Assembly (NCBI GenBank): GCA_934667095.1
Contig: CAKULE010000001.1
Location: forward strand, 1 to 64,000
Direction: 5' to 3'
Length of the DNA stretch: 64,000 nt
Origin: an uncultured Oscillospiraceae bacterium
GTDB lineage: Bacteria; Bacillota; Clostridia; Oscillospirales; Oscillospiraceae
Position numbers and translations under genes: made by a program. Shown here in pieces: positions 57,143 to 64,000 of the stretch (position 1 is the stretch's first letter; each line of letters begins with the position of its first letter). Below the pieces are notes generated by a model. It had not been told where the DNA came from. It made no database searches and saw only the letters and a program-made list of their open reading frames with translations.

Positions 57143-58597
57143 ATGAATACCCCCGCCAAGCCGGGCCGGGAGGGCCGCGTGCCCTTTTTCCGCAGCGTGC
57201 AGGTGAAATATGCCCTGACCTATATTCTGGTGGTGGCCGCCATCCTGCTGGTGATGAACACCTACCCGCTGCTCATGGCGGAAAACATGGTGTTTACCTC
57301 CAAGGAGCGGGGGCTGAAGCGGCAGGCCCTCACCATCGGCTCCGCCATTGCCGTCACGGACACTGTGACACAGGAGGGCGTGGAGCAGGCCATGGCCCTG
57401 CTGGAGGACCTGCAGGGCACCCGGGTGCTGGTCACAGACGCCGCCGGCCGCATCCTCTATGACAGCTCTACGCTGGACGACCGGCAGGGGGCCTACGCCC
57501 TGATGGGCGAGGTGGCGGCCGCCCTGAAGGGGGAGGATGTGTTCCGCACCGAGTACCGGGACGGGGCCTTCCGCTCCCGCGTGGCGGTGCCCATGGTGTA
57601 CCGCGGGGTTACGCTGGGTGCGGTCTATCTCTACGAGTACGACACGGAGCAGGCGGCCCTGCTGCAATCCATCCAGTCAAACCTGCGGTACATCTCCATC
57701 CTTATCGGGGCCATCGCCCTGCTGCTGGTGCTGGTGCTGTCCAAGGCCCTGACCCGCAGCACCTCCCAGCTGCTGGGGGCCATCCGCCGGGTGCGGGAGG
57801 GCGAGTACAGCCACCGGGTTGAGCCCCGCGGCAAGGACGAGCTGGCCCAGCTGGCGCAGGAGTTCAACGAGCTCACCGACCGGCTCCAGACTACTGAAGA
57901 GGTCCGCCGGCGCTTTGTGTCCGACGCCTCTCACGAGCTGAAGACCCCGCTGGCCTCCATCCGTCTGCTCACCGACTCCATCCTGCAGAACCCCAATGTG
58001 GACATGGAGACCGTCCGGGACTTCGTGGGAGACATCGGGGAGGAGGCCGACCGCCTCACCCGCATCAGCGAGCGGCTGCTCACCCTCACCCGGCTGGACG
58101 CCGCCCCGCCCCGGGAGCAGGTCCCCGTGGACGTGGGGGCTGTGGTGGAGAAGGTCTCCCACATGCTGTCCCCGCTGGCGGAGGCGGTGGACGTGACCCT
58201 GCAGCTGGAGCTGGAGCCCGGCTGCACCATCCTCTGCACCAGGGACGACCTCTATCAGGTGGTGTTCAATCTGGTAGAGAACGCCATCAAATACAATCTG
58301 CCCGGCGGCCGCGTCACCGTGACCGCCCGCCGGGCGGAGGAGTGCGTGCTCCTTGCCGTCAGCGACACCGGCGTGGGCATCCCCGAGGACGAGCGGGAGA
58401 AAATCTTTGACCGCTTCTATCGGGTGGACAAGGCCCGTTCCCGGGCGGCGGGGGGTACGGGACTGGGCCTCTCTATCGTGTGGGAGACCGTCCGCCTTCA
58501 CGGCGGCAGGATCGAGGTGCGCCCCGGCGAGGACGGGCGGGGCACCTGCTTTGCGGTGGAATTCCCCGCCGCTGCCGGAGAGGAGGAGCAGCCATGA
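57143..58597 (+). CDS. Sensor histidine kinase
   Basis: 484 aa. Two membrane segments (about 23-45 and 185-205) flank an extracytoplasmic domain. HAMP, HisKA with SDASHELKTPLASI, and ATPase with NLVENAIKYNLPGG, SDTGVGIP and GGTGLGLS follow. PhoR/WalK-like but without a PAS domain. SD AGGAGGTGA. Its stop overlaps the start of the GerMN lipoprotein gene (ATGA). Confidence 0.95.
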   Translation: MNTPAKPGREGRVPFFRSVQVKYALTYILVVAAILLVMNTYPLLMAENMVFTSKERGLKRQALTIGSAIAVTDTVTQEGVEQAMALLEDLQGTRVLVTDAAGRILYDSSTLDDRQGAYALMGEVAAALKGEDVFRTEYRDGAFRSRVAVPMVYRGVTLGAVYLYEYDTEQAALLQSIQSNLRYISILIGAIALLLVLVLSKALTRSTSQLLGAIRRVREGEYSHRVEPRGKDELAQLAQEFNELTDRLQTTEEVRRRFVSDASHELKTPLASIRLLTDSILQNPNVDMETVRDFVGDIGEEADRLTRISERLLTLTRLDAAPPREQVPVDVGAVVEKVSHMLSPLAEAVDVTLQLELEPGCTILCTRDDLYQVVFNLVENAIKYNLPGGRVTVTARRAEECVLLAVSDTGVGIPEDEREKIFDRFYRVDKARSRAAGGTGLGLSIVWETVRLHGGRIEVRPGEDGRGTCFAVEFPAAAGEEEQP

Positions 58598-59481
58598 GAC
58601 GAAAGCTGGCGGCCCTGCTGGCTGCTGTGCTGCTGGCGGGGGTTCTGTGCGCCTGTGCCGGCGGAGACCGGCAGGAGGAGGGTCTCCGCCTGTGGTTCGC
58701 CTCCGCCCTGACGAACGAGAATGGCTGGACCGGCGCCGCTCAGGCGGTGAGCACCGTGGCCTACACCGGAGAGGAGAATGTGGGCAGTCTGCTGGCGGCT
58801 CTGCTGGCAGGACCGCCGGAGGTCAGCGGGCTGATCTCCCCCTTCCCGGCAGGGACGGAGCTGCTGGGCTGGAAGCGGAGCGGCAGCATCGTTCATGTGA
58901 CGCTCTCCACGGCTTACGGCACGCTGAGCGGCGTGGAGCAGACCGTGGCCGACTACTGTATTGCCCTGACCCTCACCCAGCTGGCGGGAGTGGACGGCGT
59001 GCGCATTGCCGCGGAGGACAGCGACCGCAGCCGCCGCATCCTCCGGCGGGAGGATGTGGTGTTCTCCGGCGTGGAGGAGGAGCCCGTGGAGGTGACGGCC
59101 ATGCTGTGCTTCCGCCGGGCCGGGGCCAATGAGCTGGGCGTGGAGCTGCGCACCTTCCGCCTGACGGAGGACGAGTCCGCCGCGCTGGCGGTGCTGGAGG
59201 CCCTGCTGGCCGGCCCATCGGACGAGGGGCTGGAACGGCTGATCCCCAGCGGAGTGGAGGCCTATTCCGCCCGGGTGGACGACGGCGTGTGCTACGCCGA
59301 CTTCTCCGCCGCGCTGACGGAGAAAATGCCGACTTCCGCCGTGGAGCAGGAGCTGATCATCCGCTCGATCATGGAATCCCTGTGCAGCCTCAGCTATGTG
59401 CAGACGGTGCAGCTTCTTGTAGAGGGCGAGGTCCTGCGGAGCTACGGCTCGGTCGAGCTTCTGCCGGAGGGAACGAGATAA
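58594..59481 (+). CDS. GerMN-domain lipoprotein
   Basis: 295 aa. A lipoprotein signal ends in VLCAC; two GerMN (sporulation/germination) domains follow (about 55-150 and 180-290), seen in GSLLAALLAGPPEVSGLISPFPAGTELL and its repeat ALLAGPSDEGLERLIPSGVEAYSARVDDGVCYADFS. In Bacillus, GerM helps spore engulfment and germination. It is coupled to the kinase gene, so it may be a sensor accessory or a target. Confidence 0.88.
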   Translation: MRRKLAALLAAVLLAGVLCACAGGDRQEEGLRLWFASALTNENGWTGAAQAVSTVAYTGEENVGSLLAALLAGPPEVSGLISPFPAGTELLGWKRSGSIVHVTLSTAYGTLSGVEQTVADYCIALTLTQLAGVDGVRIAAEDSDRSRRILRREDVVFSGVEEEPVEVTAMLCFRRAGANELGVELRTFRLTEDESAALAVLEALLAGPSDEGLERLIPSGVEAYSARVDDGVCYADFSAALTEKMPTSAVEQELIIRSIMESLCSLSYVQTVQLLVEGEVLRSYGSVELLPEGTR

Positions 59482-59489
59482 GAGAAAAT

Positions 59490-59520
59490 GCCCCCGGAGC
59501 CATGGCTCCGGGGGCGTTTT
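59490..59520. terminator. Terminator between GerMN and CoA-transferase genes
   Basis: GCCCCCGGAGCC-AT-GGCTCCGGGGGC is a perfect palindrome at 59490-59515, followed by GTTTT; AAAA precedes it for the other strand. Confidence 0.9.
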
Positions 59521-59526
59521 GCGGTT

Positions 59527-60822
59527 TTACAGGATGCCGGCCTTCTTAGCCTCGAAGGTGAGCTCGTCCCGGAACTTGGGATGGGCGATGGCGATGAGGG
59601 CCCGGGTCCGCTGGGACAGGGTGTGGCCCCGGAGACGGGCGATACCATATTCGGTGACGATGCAGTCCACGTCGTTCTTGCTGGTGGTGACGATGGAGCC
59701 GGGGGTGAGAATGGGCTGGATGCGGCTGACTTCGCCGCCCTTGGCGGTGGAGGGGAAAGCGATGAAGCTCTTGCCGCCGTCGGATTCCACAGCGCCGCGG
59801 ACGTAGTCCACCTGACCGCCGGTACCGGAGACATGGCGGCGGCCCAGAGACTCGGCGCACACCTGCCCGAAGAAGTCCACCTCCACTGCGGCGTTCACGG
59901 AGATGAAGTTGGGGTGCTGGGCGATGACCTTGGGGTCGTTGACGTAGTCCACGGGAAGGATCTCGATGGCGGGGTTGTCGTCCACGTAGTCATAGATCCG
60001 CTTGGAGCCGAAGGCGAAGGTTGCCACGCTCTTGCCCTTGTGGATGGGCTTGCGGGTGTTGGTGACGGCGCCGCACTCAATGAGCTCCATCATGCTGTCG
60101 GTGAAGAGCTCAGTGTGGATGCCGAGGTCGTGCTTGCCCTTCAGGGCCATGCCCACTGCATCGGGCACGGCGCCGATACCCAGCTGGAGGGTGGCGCCGT
60201 CGGGAACTTCCGCGGCGATGGCGTTGCCGATGAGGGTGCTCACCTCGTCCAGCACCGGGGGCGCGGAGACAGGGAGGGGATAGTCGCACTCGCACAGGGC
60301 GGTCACCTGGGAGAGGTGGATGATGGGGGCGGTGAGGGAGCGGGGCATCTGCCGGTTGACCTCGAGGAAGATGCGGCGGGCCCGGGTCAGGATGTCTGCC
60401 GTGGCGGAGCTGTTGGTGCCCATGCTGAAGTAGCCGTGCTTGTCCATGGGGGACACGGCGATGCAGACGGTCTCGATCTGGGGATTGGCCCGGAGCATGG
60501 AGGGCACGTCCCGGTAATAGCTGGGCATGACATCGGCAAAGCCCTTGTTCACCGCGGTCCGGGCCTGCCCGCCGGAGAACCAGCTGACCCCCCGCACCTC
60601 AGAGCCGGAGTCTGGCTGGAACCACGGGAAGGGATAGAGGTCCAGCAGGCTGTGGACCGTGATGTCGGGGCCGTTGCCCCCTGCCCGGCGCGCGCCGAGG
60701 GCGGCGATGATCTCCTTGGGCTGGGACAGGGCGATCTCGGTCCAGACCTCCCAGCCGGGCTGGATCATGTCGGCGATCTCCGCCGGGGTACGGAGCTTTT
60801 CCTGATACTGTGTAAGATTCAT
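59527..60822 (-). CDS. Acetyl-CoA hydrolase / CoA-transferase family (4-hydroxybutyrate or butyryl-CoA:acetate type)
   Basis: 431 aa. HTELFTDSM contains Glu238, the position of the catalytic glutamate in 4-hydroxybutyrate CoA-transferase; VSGTGGQVDYVRGA is the glycine-rich CoA loop. The family moves CoA among acetate, butyrate, 4-hydroxybutyrate and similar acids. Substrate is not fixed by the sequence. It might supply the CoA-transfer step lacking in the operon at 9957-18732, although it is 41 kb away. Monocistronic. Confidence 0.88.
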   Translation of the reverse strand: MNLTQYQEKLRTPAEIADMIQPGWEVWTEIALSQPKEIIAALGARRAGGNGPDITVHSLLDLYPFPWFQPDSGSEVRGVSWFSGGQARTAVNKGFADVMPSYYRDVPSMLRANPQIETVCIAVSPMDKHGYFSMGTNSSATADILTRARRIFLEVNRQMPRSLTAPIIHLSQVTALCECDYPLPVSAPPVLDEVSTLIGNAIAAEVPDGATLQLGIGAVPDAVGMALKGKHDLGIHTELFTDSMMELIECGAVTNTRKPIHKGKSVATFAFGSKRIYDYVDDNPAIEILPVDYVNDPKVIAQHPNFISVNAAVEVDFFGQVCAESLGRRHVSGTGGQVDYVRGAVESDGGKSFIAFPSTAKGGEVSRIQPILTPGSIVTTSKNDVDCIVTEYGIARLRGHTLSQRTRALIAIAHPKFRDELTFEAKKAGIL

Positions 60823-60899
60823 AGAGCAGTCCGCCTATCTTTCTATAATATACCACCCATCATATCGGATTCCGGGGCGGTTGTAAATACCCAGACGCA

Positions 60900-60940
60900 G
60901 AAAAACGCCGCCCGGGTCCCAGCGGGATCCGGGCGGCGTC
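60900..60940 (-). terminator. metQ terminator
   Basis: ACGCCGCCCGGGTCCC pairs with GGGATCCGGGCGGCGT (60905-60939, one mismatch); the minus strand then reads TTTTTCTG. Confidence 0.88.
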
Positions 60941-60960
60941 TGCCAGTTCGGGATATTTGC

Positions 60961-61845
60961 TTAGAACACGGGCACCACGGCGCCCTGATAGGTCTCCTCG
61001 ATGAAGGCCTTGACAGCGTCGGACTGGAGCACGTCCAGCAGAGCCTTGACGGCGGCGTTGTCCTCGTTGCCCTCCTTGACGGCAATGATGTTGGCGAAGG
61101 TGGAAGCGCCCAGGCCCTCAGCGGACTCGGTAGCCAGGGCGTCGGAGACCTTCAGACCGGCGCCGATGGCGTAGTTGCCGTTGATGACGGAGACGTCGAC
61201 GTCCTGCAGGGTCTCGGGAAGCAGCTTGGCCTCCAGTTCCACAATGTTGTAGTTGTGGGGGTTCTCCACAATGCTCTCCTTGGTGGCGTTCAGACCGGCG
61301 TCTTCCTTCAGCTTGATCAGGCCTTCCTGCTCCAGCAGCAGCAGGGCGCGGGCCTCGTTGGTGCCGTCGTTGGGCACGGAGATGGTAGCGCCGTCGGGCA
61401 GGTCAGCCAGAGAAGCGGTCTTGCCGGCGTAGATGCCGAAGGGCTCATAGTGGATGGCGCCGACGCTCACCAGATGGGTGCCGTTCTCGGTGTTGAAGTT
61501 TTCCAGATAGGGCAGGTGCTGGAAGTAGTTGGCGTCCAGATCGCCCTCTTCCACGGCGGTGTTGGGCAGAACATAGTCGTCGAATTCTACGATCTCCAGA
61601 TCGACGCCCTGCTCAGCCAGCAGAGACTTGGCGAACTCGAGGATCTCGGCGTGGGGCGTGGGGGAGGCGCCGACGCGCAGCTTCACATTCTCAACGGGGG
61701 TGGACTCGGTGGGAGTGGAGGCGCTGGGGGTCTCAGAGGGCTCGGTGCTGGGGGAGGCGGAGGGCTGGGTGCCGCCGGAGCAGCCGGCCAGCAGGGTCAG
61801 GGACAGGGCGGCCGCAAGGGCCAGAGAGAACAGCTTCTTTTTCAT
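60961..61845 (-). CDS. metQ: Methionine ABC transporter substrate-binding lipoprotein
   Basis: 294 aa NlpA/MetQ lipoprotein. The signal ends LTLLAGC, followed by a Ser/Thr/Pro-rich spacer. LRVGASPTPHAEILEFA and FDDYVLPNTAVEEGDLDANYFQHLPYLENF are MetQ motifs. Binds D/L-methionine for MetNI. It has its own T-box leader and promoter, apart from metN-metI. Confidence 0.94.
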   Translation of the reverse strand: MKKKLFSLALAAALSLTLLAGCSGGTQPSASPSTEPSETPSASTPTESTPVENVKLRVGASPTPHAEILEFAKSLLAEQGVDLEIVEFDDYVLPNTAVEEGDLDANYFQHLPYLENFNTENGTHLVSVGAIHYEPFGIYAGKTASLADLPDGATISVPNDGTNEARALLLLEQEGLIKLKEDAGLNATKESIVENPHNYNIVELEAKLLPETLQDVDVSVINGNYAIGAGLKVSDALATESAEGLGASTFANIIAVKEGNEDNAAVKALLDVLQSDAVKAFIEETYQGAVVPVF

Positions 61846-61889
61846 TTTTGTTTGCTCCTTTCGGAATTTGGTGGGTTTGCAGGGGCAAC

Positions 61890-62178
61890 AAAAAACGCCC
61901 CTGACTTTGAACAGTCAAGGACGAGAGCTTTTGCGCTTCGTGGTACCACCTTGCTTCACTCGAGCCTCACGGCCTGAGCCTTACAGAGTACTGACATACT
62001 CCTGTGCTGTCACGGGCACACCCGTCATGACCTAAAGGAGAACCTCTCGACCATGCAGCTCCAAGACCATGTTCGGCGCGGCCTTCCGTACCCGTTTCCA
62101 GCAATCCGGGCTCTCTGTGCCGTATCTCCGCGCTTACTCTTCTCTTCATCGCTTTTCGCAACCGTTATTCAGTTGATG
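61890..62178 (-). ncRNA. T-box leader, methionine-specific, before metQ
   Basis: Reading the minus strand: AGTA and CAGAGAGCC of stem I, then GAAC followed by specifier ATG (62068-62070). The antiterminator AAGGTGGTACCACG is at 61939-61952. The competing terminator is CGTCCTTGACT with AGTCAGGGGCG and TTTTTT (61890-61923). Charged tRNA-Met would switch metQ off. The leader sits between metI and metQ and cannot control metNI. Confidence 0.9.
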
Positions 62179-62184
62179 GCTATA

Positions 62185-62213
62185 CTTTACCGAAGAAAGA
62201 CCGTTTTGTCAAT
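62185..62213 (-). promoter_or_regulatory. Promoter of the metQ T-box transcript
   Basis: On the minus strand TTGACA (62208-62213), 17 bases, TAAAGT (62185-62190). Confidence 0.8.
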
Positions 62214-62280
62214 CGGGGATATTCACAAAAGAAAACCGACTTCTGCGGTATGTTTCGTCGCCCTGCACGGGCGGTCCGGC

Positions 62281-62319
62281 GGAAAAGGCCGCCCCCTCCA
62301 ACTGGAAGGGGCGGCCTTT
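62281..62319 (-). terminator. Terminator of metN-metI
   Basis: AAGGCCGCCCC (62285-62295) pairs with GGGGCGGCCTT (62308-62318); minus strand continues TTCC. It separates metI from the metQ transcription unit. Confidence 0.8.
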
Positions 62320-62322
62320 CTG

Positions 62323-63093
62323 TCACAGGGTGGGATCGCCGGAGCGGCGGTTTTTGTCTGCGTGGGCCCGGGCGGCCCGGGTGAGGGACTTGGGGCTGCG
62401 GTTGCGGCGGTCCAGCGCGGCGGCGAAGTGCCCGCCCAGAGACTGGAATACCTGCACAAGGATCACCAGGAAGATGACGCTGACGTACAGCACCACCATC
62501 ATGTGGCGGGTGTAGCCGCGGTTGAGGGCCATGCTGCCCAAACCGCCTGCACCAATGGCGCCGGCCATGGCACCGTAGCCCAGGATGGTGACGAAGGCGG
62601 TGGTAAAGCTGGTGAGCAGGGAGGGCAGGGACTCCGGCAGAATGACCTTCCAGATGACCTGAAAGGTGGAGCAGCCCATGGCCTGAGCCGCCTCGATCAC
62701 GCCGCCGTCCATCTCCCGCAGGGAGGCCTCCACCAACCGGGCCACAAAGGGGAAGGCGGCGATGGTCAGGGGGACGATGGAGGCCTTGGTGCCGATGGAG
62801 GTGCCCACGATGACCCGGGCCAGAGGGAAGACCACCACCATCAGAATGAGGAAGGGCACGGAGCGCAGGATGTTGATGATGATGTTCAGCAGCTTCATCA
62901 GGGGGGAGGGCAGGGGGCGGATGCCGCCCTTTTCCCCAGTGACAAGGATGATGCCCAGCGGCAGGCCGATGATGTAGGCGAAGAAGGTGGCCAGCACGGT
63001 GGAATAGATGGTCTCCCAGATGGCGTAGGGGACGTTGTGCAGCAGGTACTGGACCTGCTCGGCGACCTTAGGGTCCTGGAAAAATTCAAGCAT
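62323..63093 (-). CDS. metI: Methionine ABC transporter permease
   Basis: 256 aa with five or six membrane helices. ILRSVPFLILMVVVFPLARVIVGTSIGTKASIVPLTIAAFPFVARLVEASL and the coupling motif EAAQAMGCSTFQVIWKVILPESLPSL are MetI features. The hydrophilic C-terminal tail of about 30 residues (LDRRNRSPKSLTRAARAHADKNRR) is longer than usual. It overlaps metN by 8 bp. Confidence 0.95.
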   Translation of the reverse strand: MLEFFQDPKVAEQVQYLLHNVPYAIWETIYSTVLATFFAYIIGLPLGIILVTGEKGGIRPLPSPLMKLLNIIINILRSVPFLILMVVVFPLARVIVGTSIGTKASIVPLTIAAFPFVARLVEASLREMDGGVIEAAQAMGCSTFQVIWKVILPESLPSLLTSFTTAFVTILGYGAMAGAIGAGGLGSMALNRGYTRHMMVVLYVSVIFLVILVQVFQSLGGHFAAALDRRNRSPKSLTRAARAHADKNRRSGDPTL

Positions 63094-64000
63094 TGGTGGA
63101 AACCTCCTCCATGGTCACGTTGGGCTGGCTGCGGATGTAGGCCTTGGCCCGCTCCGCCGCCGCGGGGTCGTCCGGCAGGCTGAGAAGCATGGTGCCCACC
63201 GGCGTATCGTCAATGGTGCGCATGTCGGCGCTGAGAATGCTGGCCTTTACGCCGCAGTCGATGGCCAGCGAGGCGATGAGAGGCTCGGTAGAGGTGCCGC
63301 CGTTGAAGGCCAGACGCACCACATTGCCGGCGAGCAGCTGCTCGGCGGGCATGCCGTCGGGGTAGACCAGCCGCCGGCCGGCCTCGGTCCGAGGGTTGGA
63401 GAAGACCTCCTCTACGGTGCCGGTCTCGGCCAGCACGCCGTGGTCCAGAATGGCCACCTGCGAGCAGATCTCCTCCACCACGGCCATCTCGTGGGTGATG
63501 ACCACCACGGTGATGCCCAGCCGCCGGTTGATGTCCTTGATGAGGCGCAGGATGTCCCGGGTGGTCTTGGGATCGAGGGCGGAGGTGGCCTCGTCACACA
63601 GCAGGATCTTGGGGTCGGAGGCCAGCGCCCGGGCGATGGCGATGCGCTGCTTCTGCCCGCCGGACAGCTGGGCGGGGTAAGCATCCGCCTTGTCGGGCAG
63701 GCCCACGATCTCCAGCAGCTCCTGCGCCCGCGCCTTGGCCCTGGCGGCGGGGACCCCGGCGATCTCCATGGGGAAGGTGATGTTCTTCAGGCAGGTGCGC
63801 TGCATCAGCAGGTTGAACTGCTGGAAGATCATGCTGATGGACCGCCGCTGGGTGATGAGCTCCTTGCGGCTCATGGTACACAGATCCGCGCCGTCGATGA
63901 GCACCTGCCCCTCCGTGGGGCGCTCCAGCAGATTGATGCACCGCACCAGAGTGGACTTGCCCGCGCCGCTCATGCCCACGATGCCGAACACGCAGCCGTC
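63086..64000 (-). CDS. metN: Methionine ABC transporter ATP-binding protein (5' end outside the window)
   Basis: At least 304 aa; the frame stays open past the window edge (…DGCVFGIVGMSGAGKST), so the start is missing. Walker A GMSGAGKST, signature LSGGQKQRIAIARAL, Walker B ILLCDEATSALDP, His switch VITHEM. The C-terminal NIL domain (about the last 85 residues, ending NVTMEEVSTNA) is the regulatory methionine-binding domain of MetN. Confidence 0.95.
   Translation of the reverse strand, partial: DGCVFGIVGMSGAGKSTLVRCINLLERPTEGQVLIDGADLCTMSRKELITQRRSISMIFQQFNLLMQRTCLKNITFPMEIAGVPAARAKARAQELLEIVGLPDKADAYPAQLSGGQKQRIAIARALASDPKILLCDEATSALDPKTTRDILRLIKDINRRLGITVVVITHEMAVVEEICSQVAILDHGVLAETGTVEEVFSNPRTEAGRRLVYPDGMPAEQLLAGNVVRLAFNGGTSTEPLIASLAIDCGVKASILSADMRTIDDTPVGTMLLSLPDDPAAAERAKAYIRSQPNVTMEEVSTNA

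Overview
The window looks like chromosome of a high-GC, spore-forming, anaerobic member of the Clostridia, most like the Oscillospiraceae (Flavonifractor / Lawsonibacter / Intestinimonas type). The signs are sporulation genes (spoIIAA-spoIIAB-sigF, spoIIE, spmA-spmB, a SpoVB-type flippase, a dacF-type carboxypeptidase), a WalK-WalH-WalI operon, Firmicutes T-box leaders, a monomeric [FeFe] hydrogenase, butyrate-type CoA chemistry, and GTG/TTG starts with strong Shine-Dalgarno (SD) sequences. The genus is an inference; there is no rRNA in the window. About 55 protein genes are called. No tRNA, rRNA, insertion sequence or CRISPR array was seen.

Layout. 1-414: two tandem ~214-bp units, each joining a palindromic element to the last codons of an OmpR-family regulator (probably walR). 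415-4333: walK, walH, walI. 4397-7432: SpoVB-like flippase, class I glutamine-amidotransferase-like hydrolase, pyridoxal kinase. 7472-8069: two small genes. 8122-18783: a sigma-54-dependent activator and, divergent from it behind a near-consensus -24/-12 promoter and upstream TGCAACA repeats, an eight-gene catabolic operon (thiolase, five-part Liv-type ABC importer, beta-keto acid cleavage enzyme, L-carnitine-dehydrogenase-like enzyme, 3-hydroxybutyryl-CoA dehydrogenase). 18917-22430: a small membrane protein and valS behind a valine T-box. 22807-24286: the spoIIA operon. 24465-25839: GtrB-like transferase and GtrA flippase. 26036-36632: pyruvate carboxylase, recG, an acetyltransferase, tex, a membrane-fused XRE regulator, rsmI. 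36736-39322: abrB, spmAB, dus. 39492-45176 (minus): EF-G paralogue, and an operon of coiled-coil protein, dusB, ECF sigma factor and anti-sigma factor. 45312-49504: spoIIE, a gene with two in-frame amber codons, an MntR/DtxR-type regulator, queT with a structured leader. 49548-53285: hydrogenase with a Rex-type operator, a MocR regulator divergent from an ECF vitamin transporter. 53693-59481: a secreted GHSKG protein, dacF, and comEA-like, response regulator, kinase and GerMN lipoprotein genes. 59527-64000 (minus): a CoA-transferase and metN-metI / metQ, with a methionine T-box before metQ only.

The most interesting unit is the sigma-54 operon. Read together, the genes import a small solute, oxidise a 3-hydroxy acid to a 3-keto acid, cleave it with acetyl-CoA to acetoacetate plus a new acyl-CoA, and feed C4 units into acetyl-CoA/butyrate metabolism. 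The substrate is unknown; carnitine-like compounds are the best guess. Other points worth checking are the broken walR tail, the amber-containing gene, the queT leader, the methionine T-box inside the met locus, and several operators that can be read directly.
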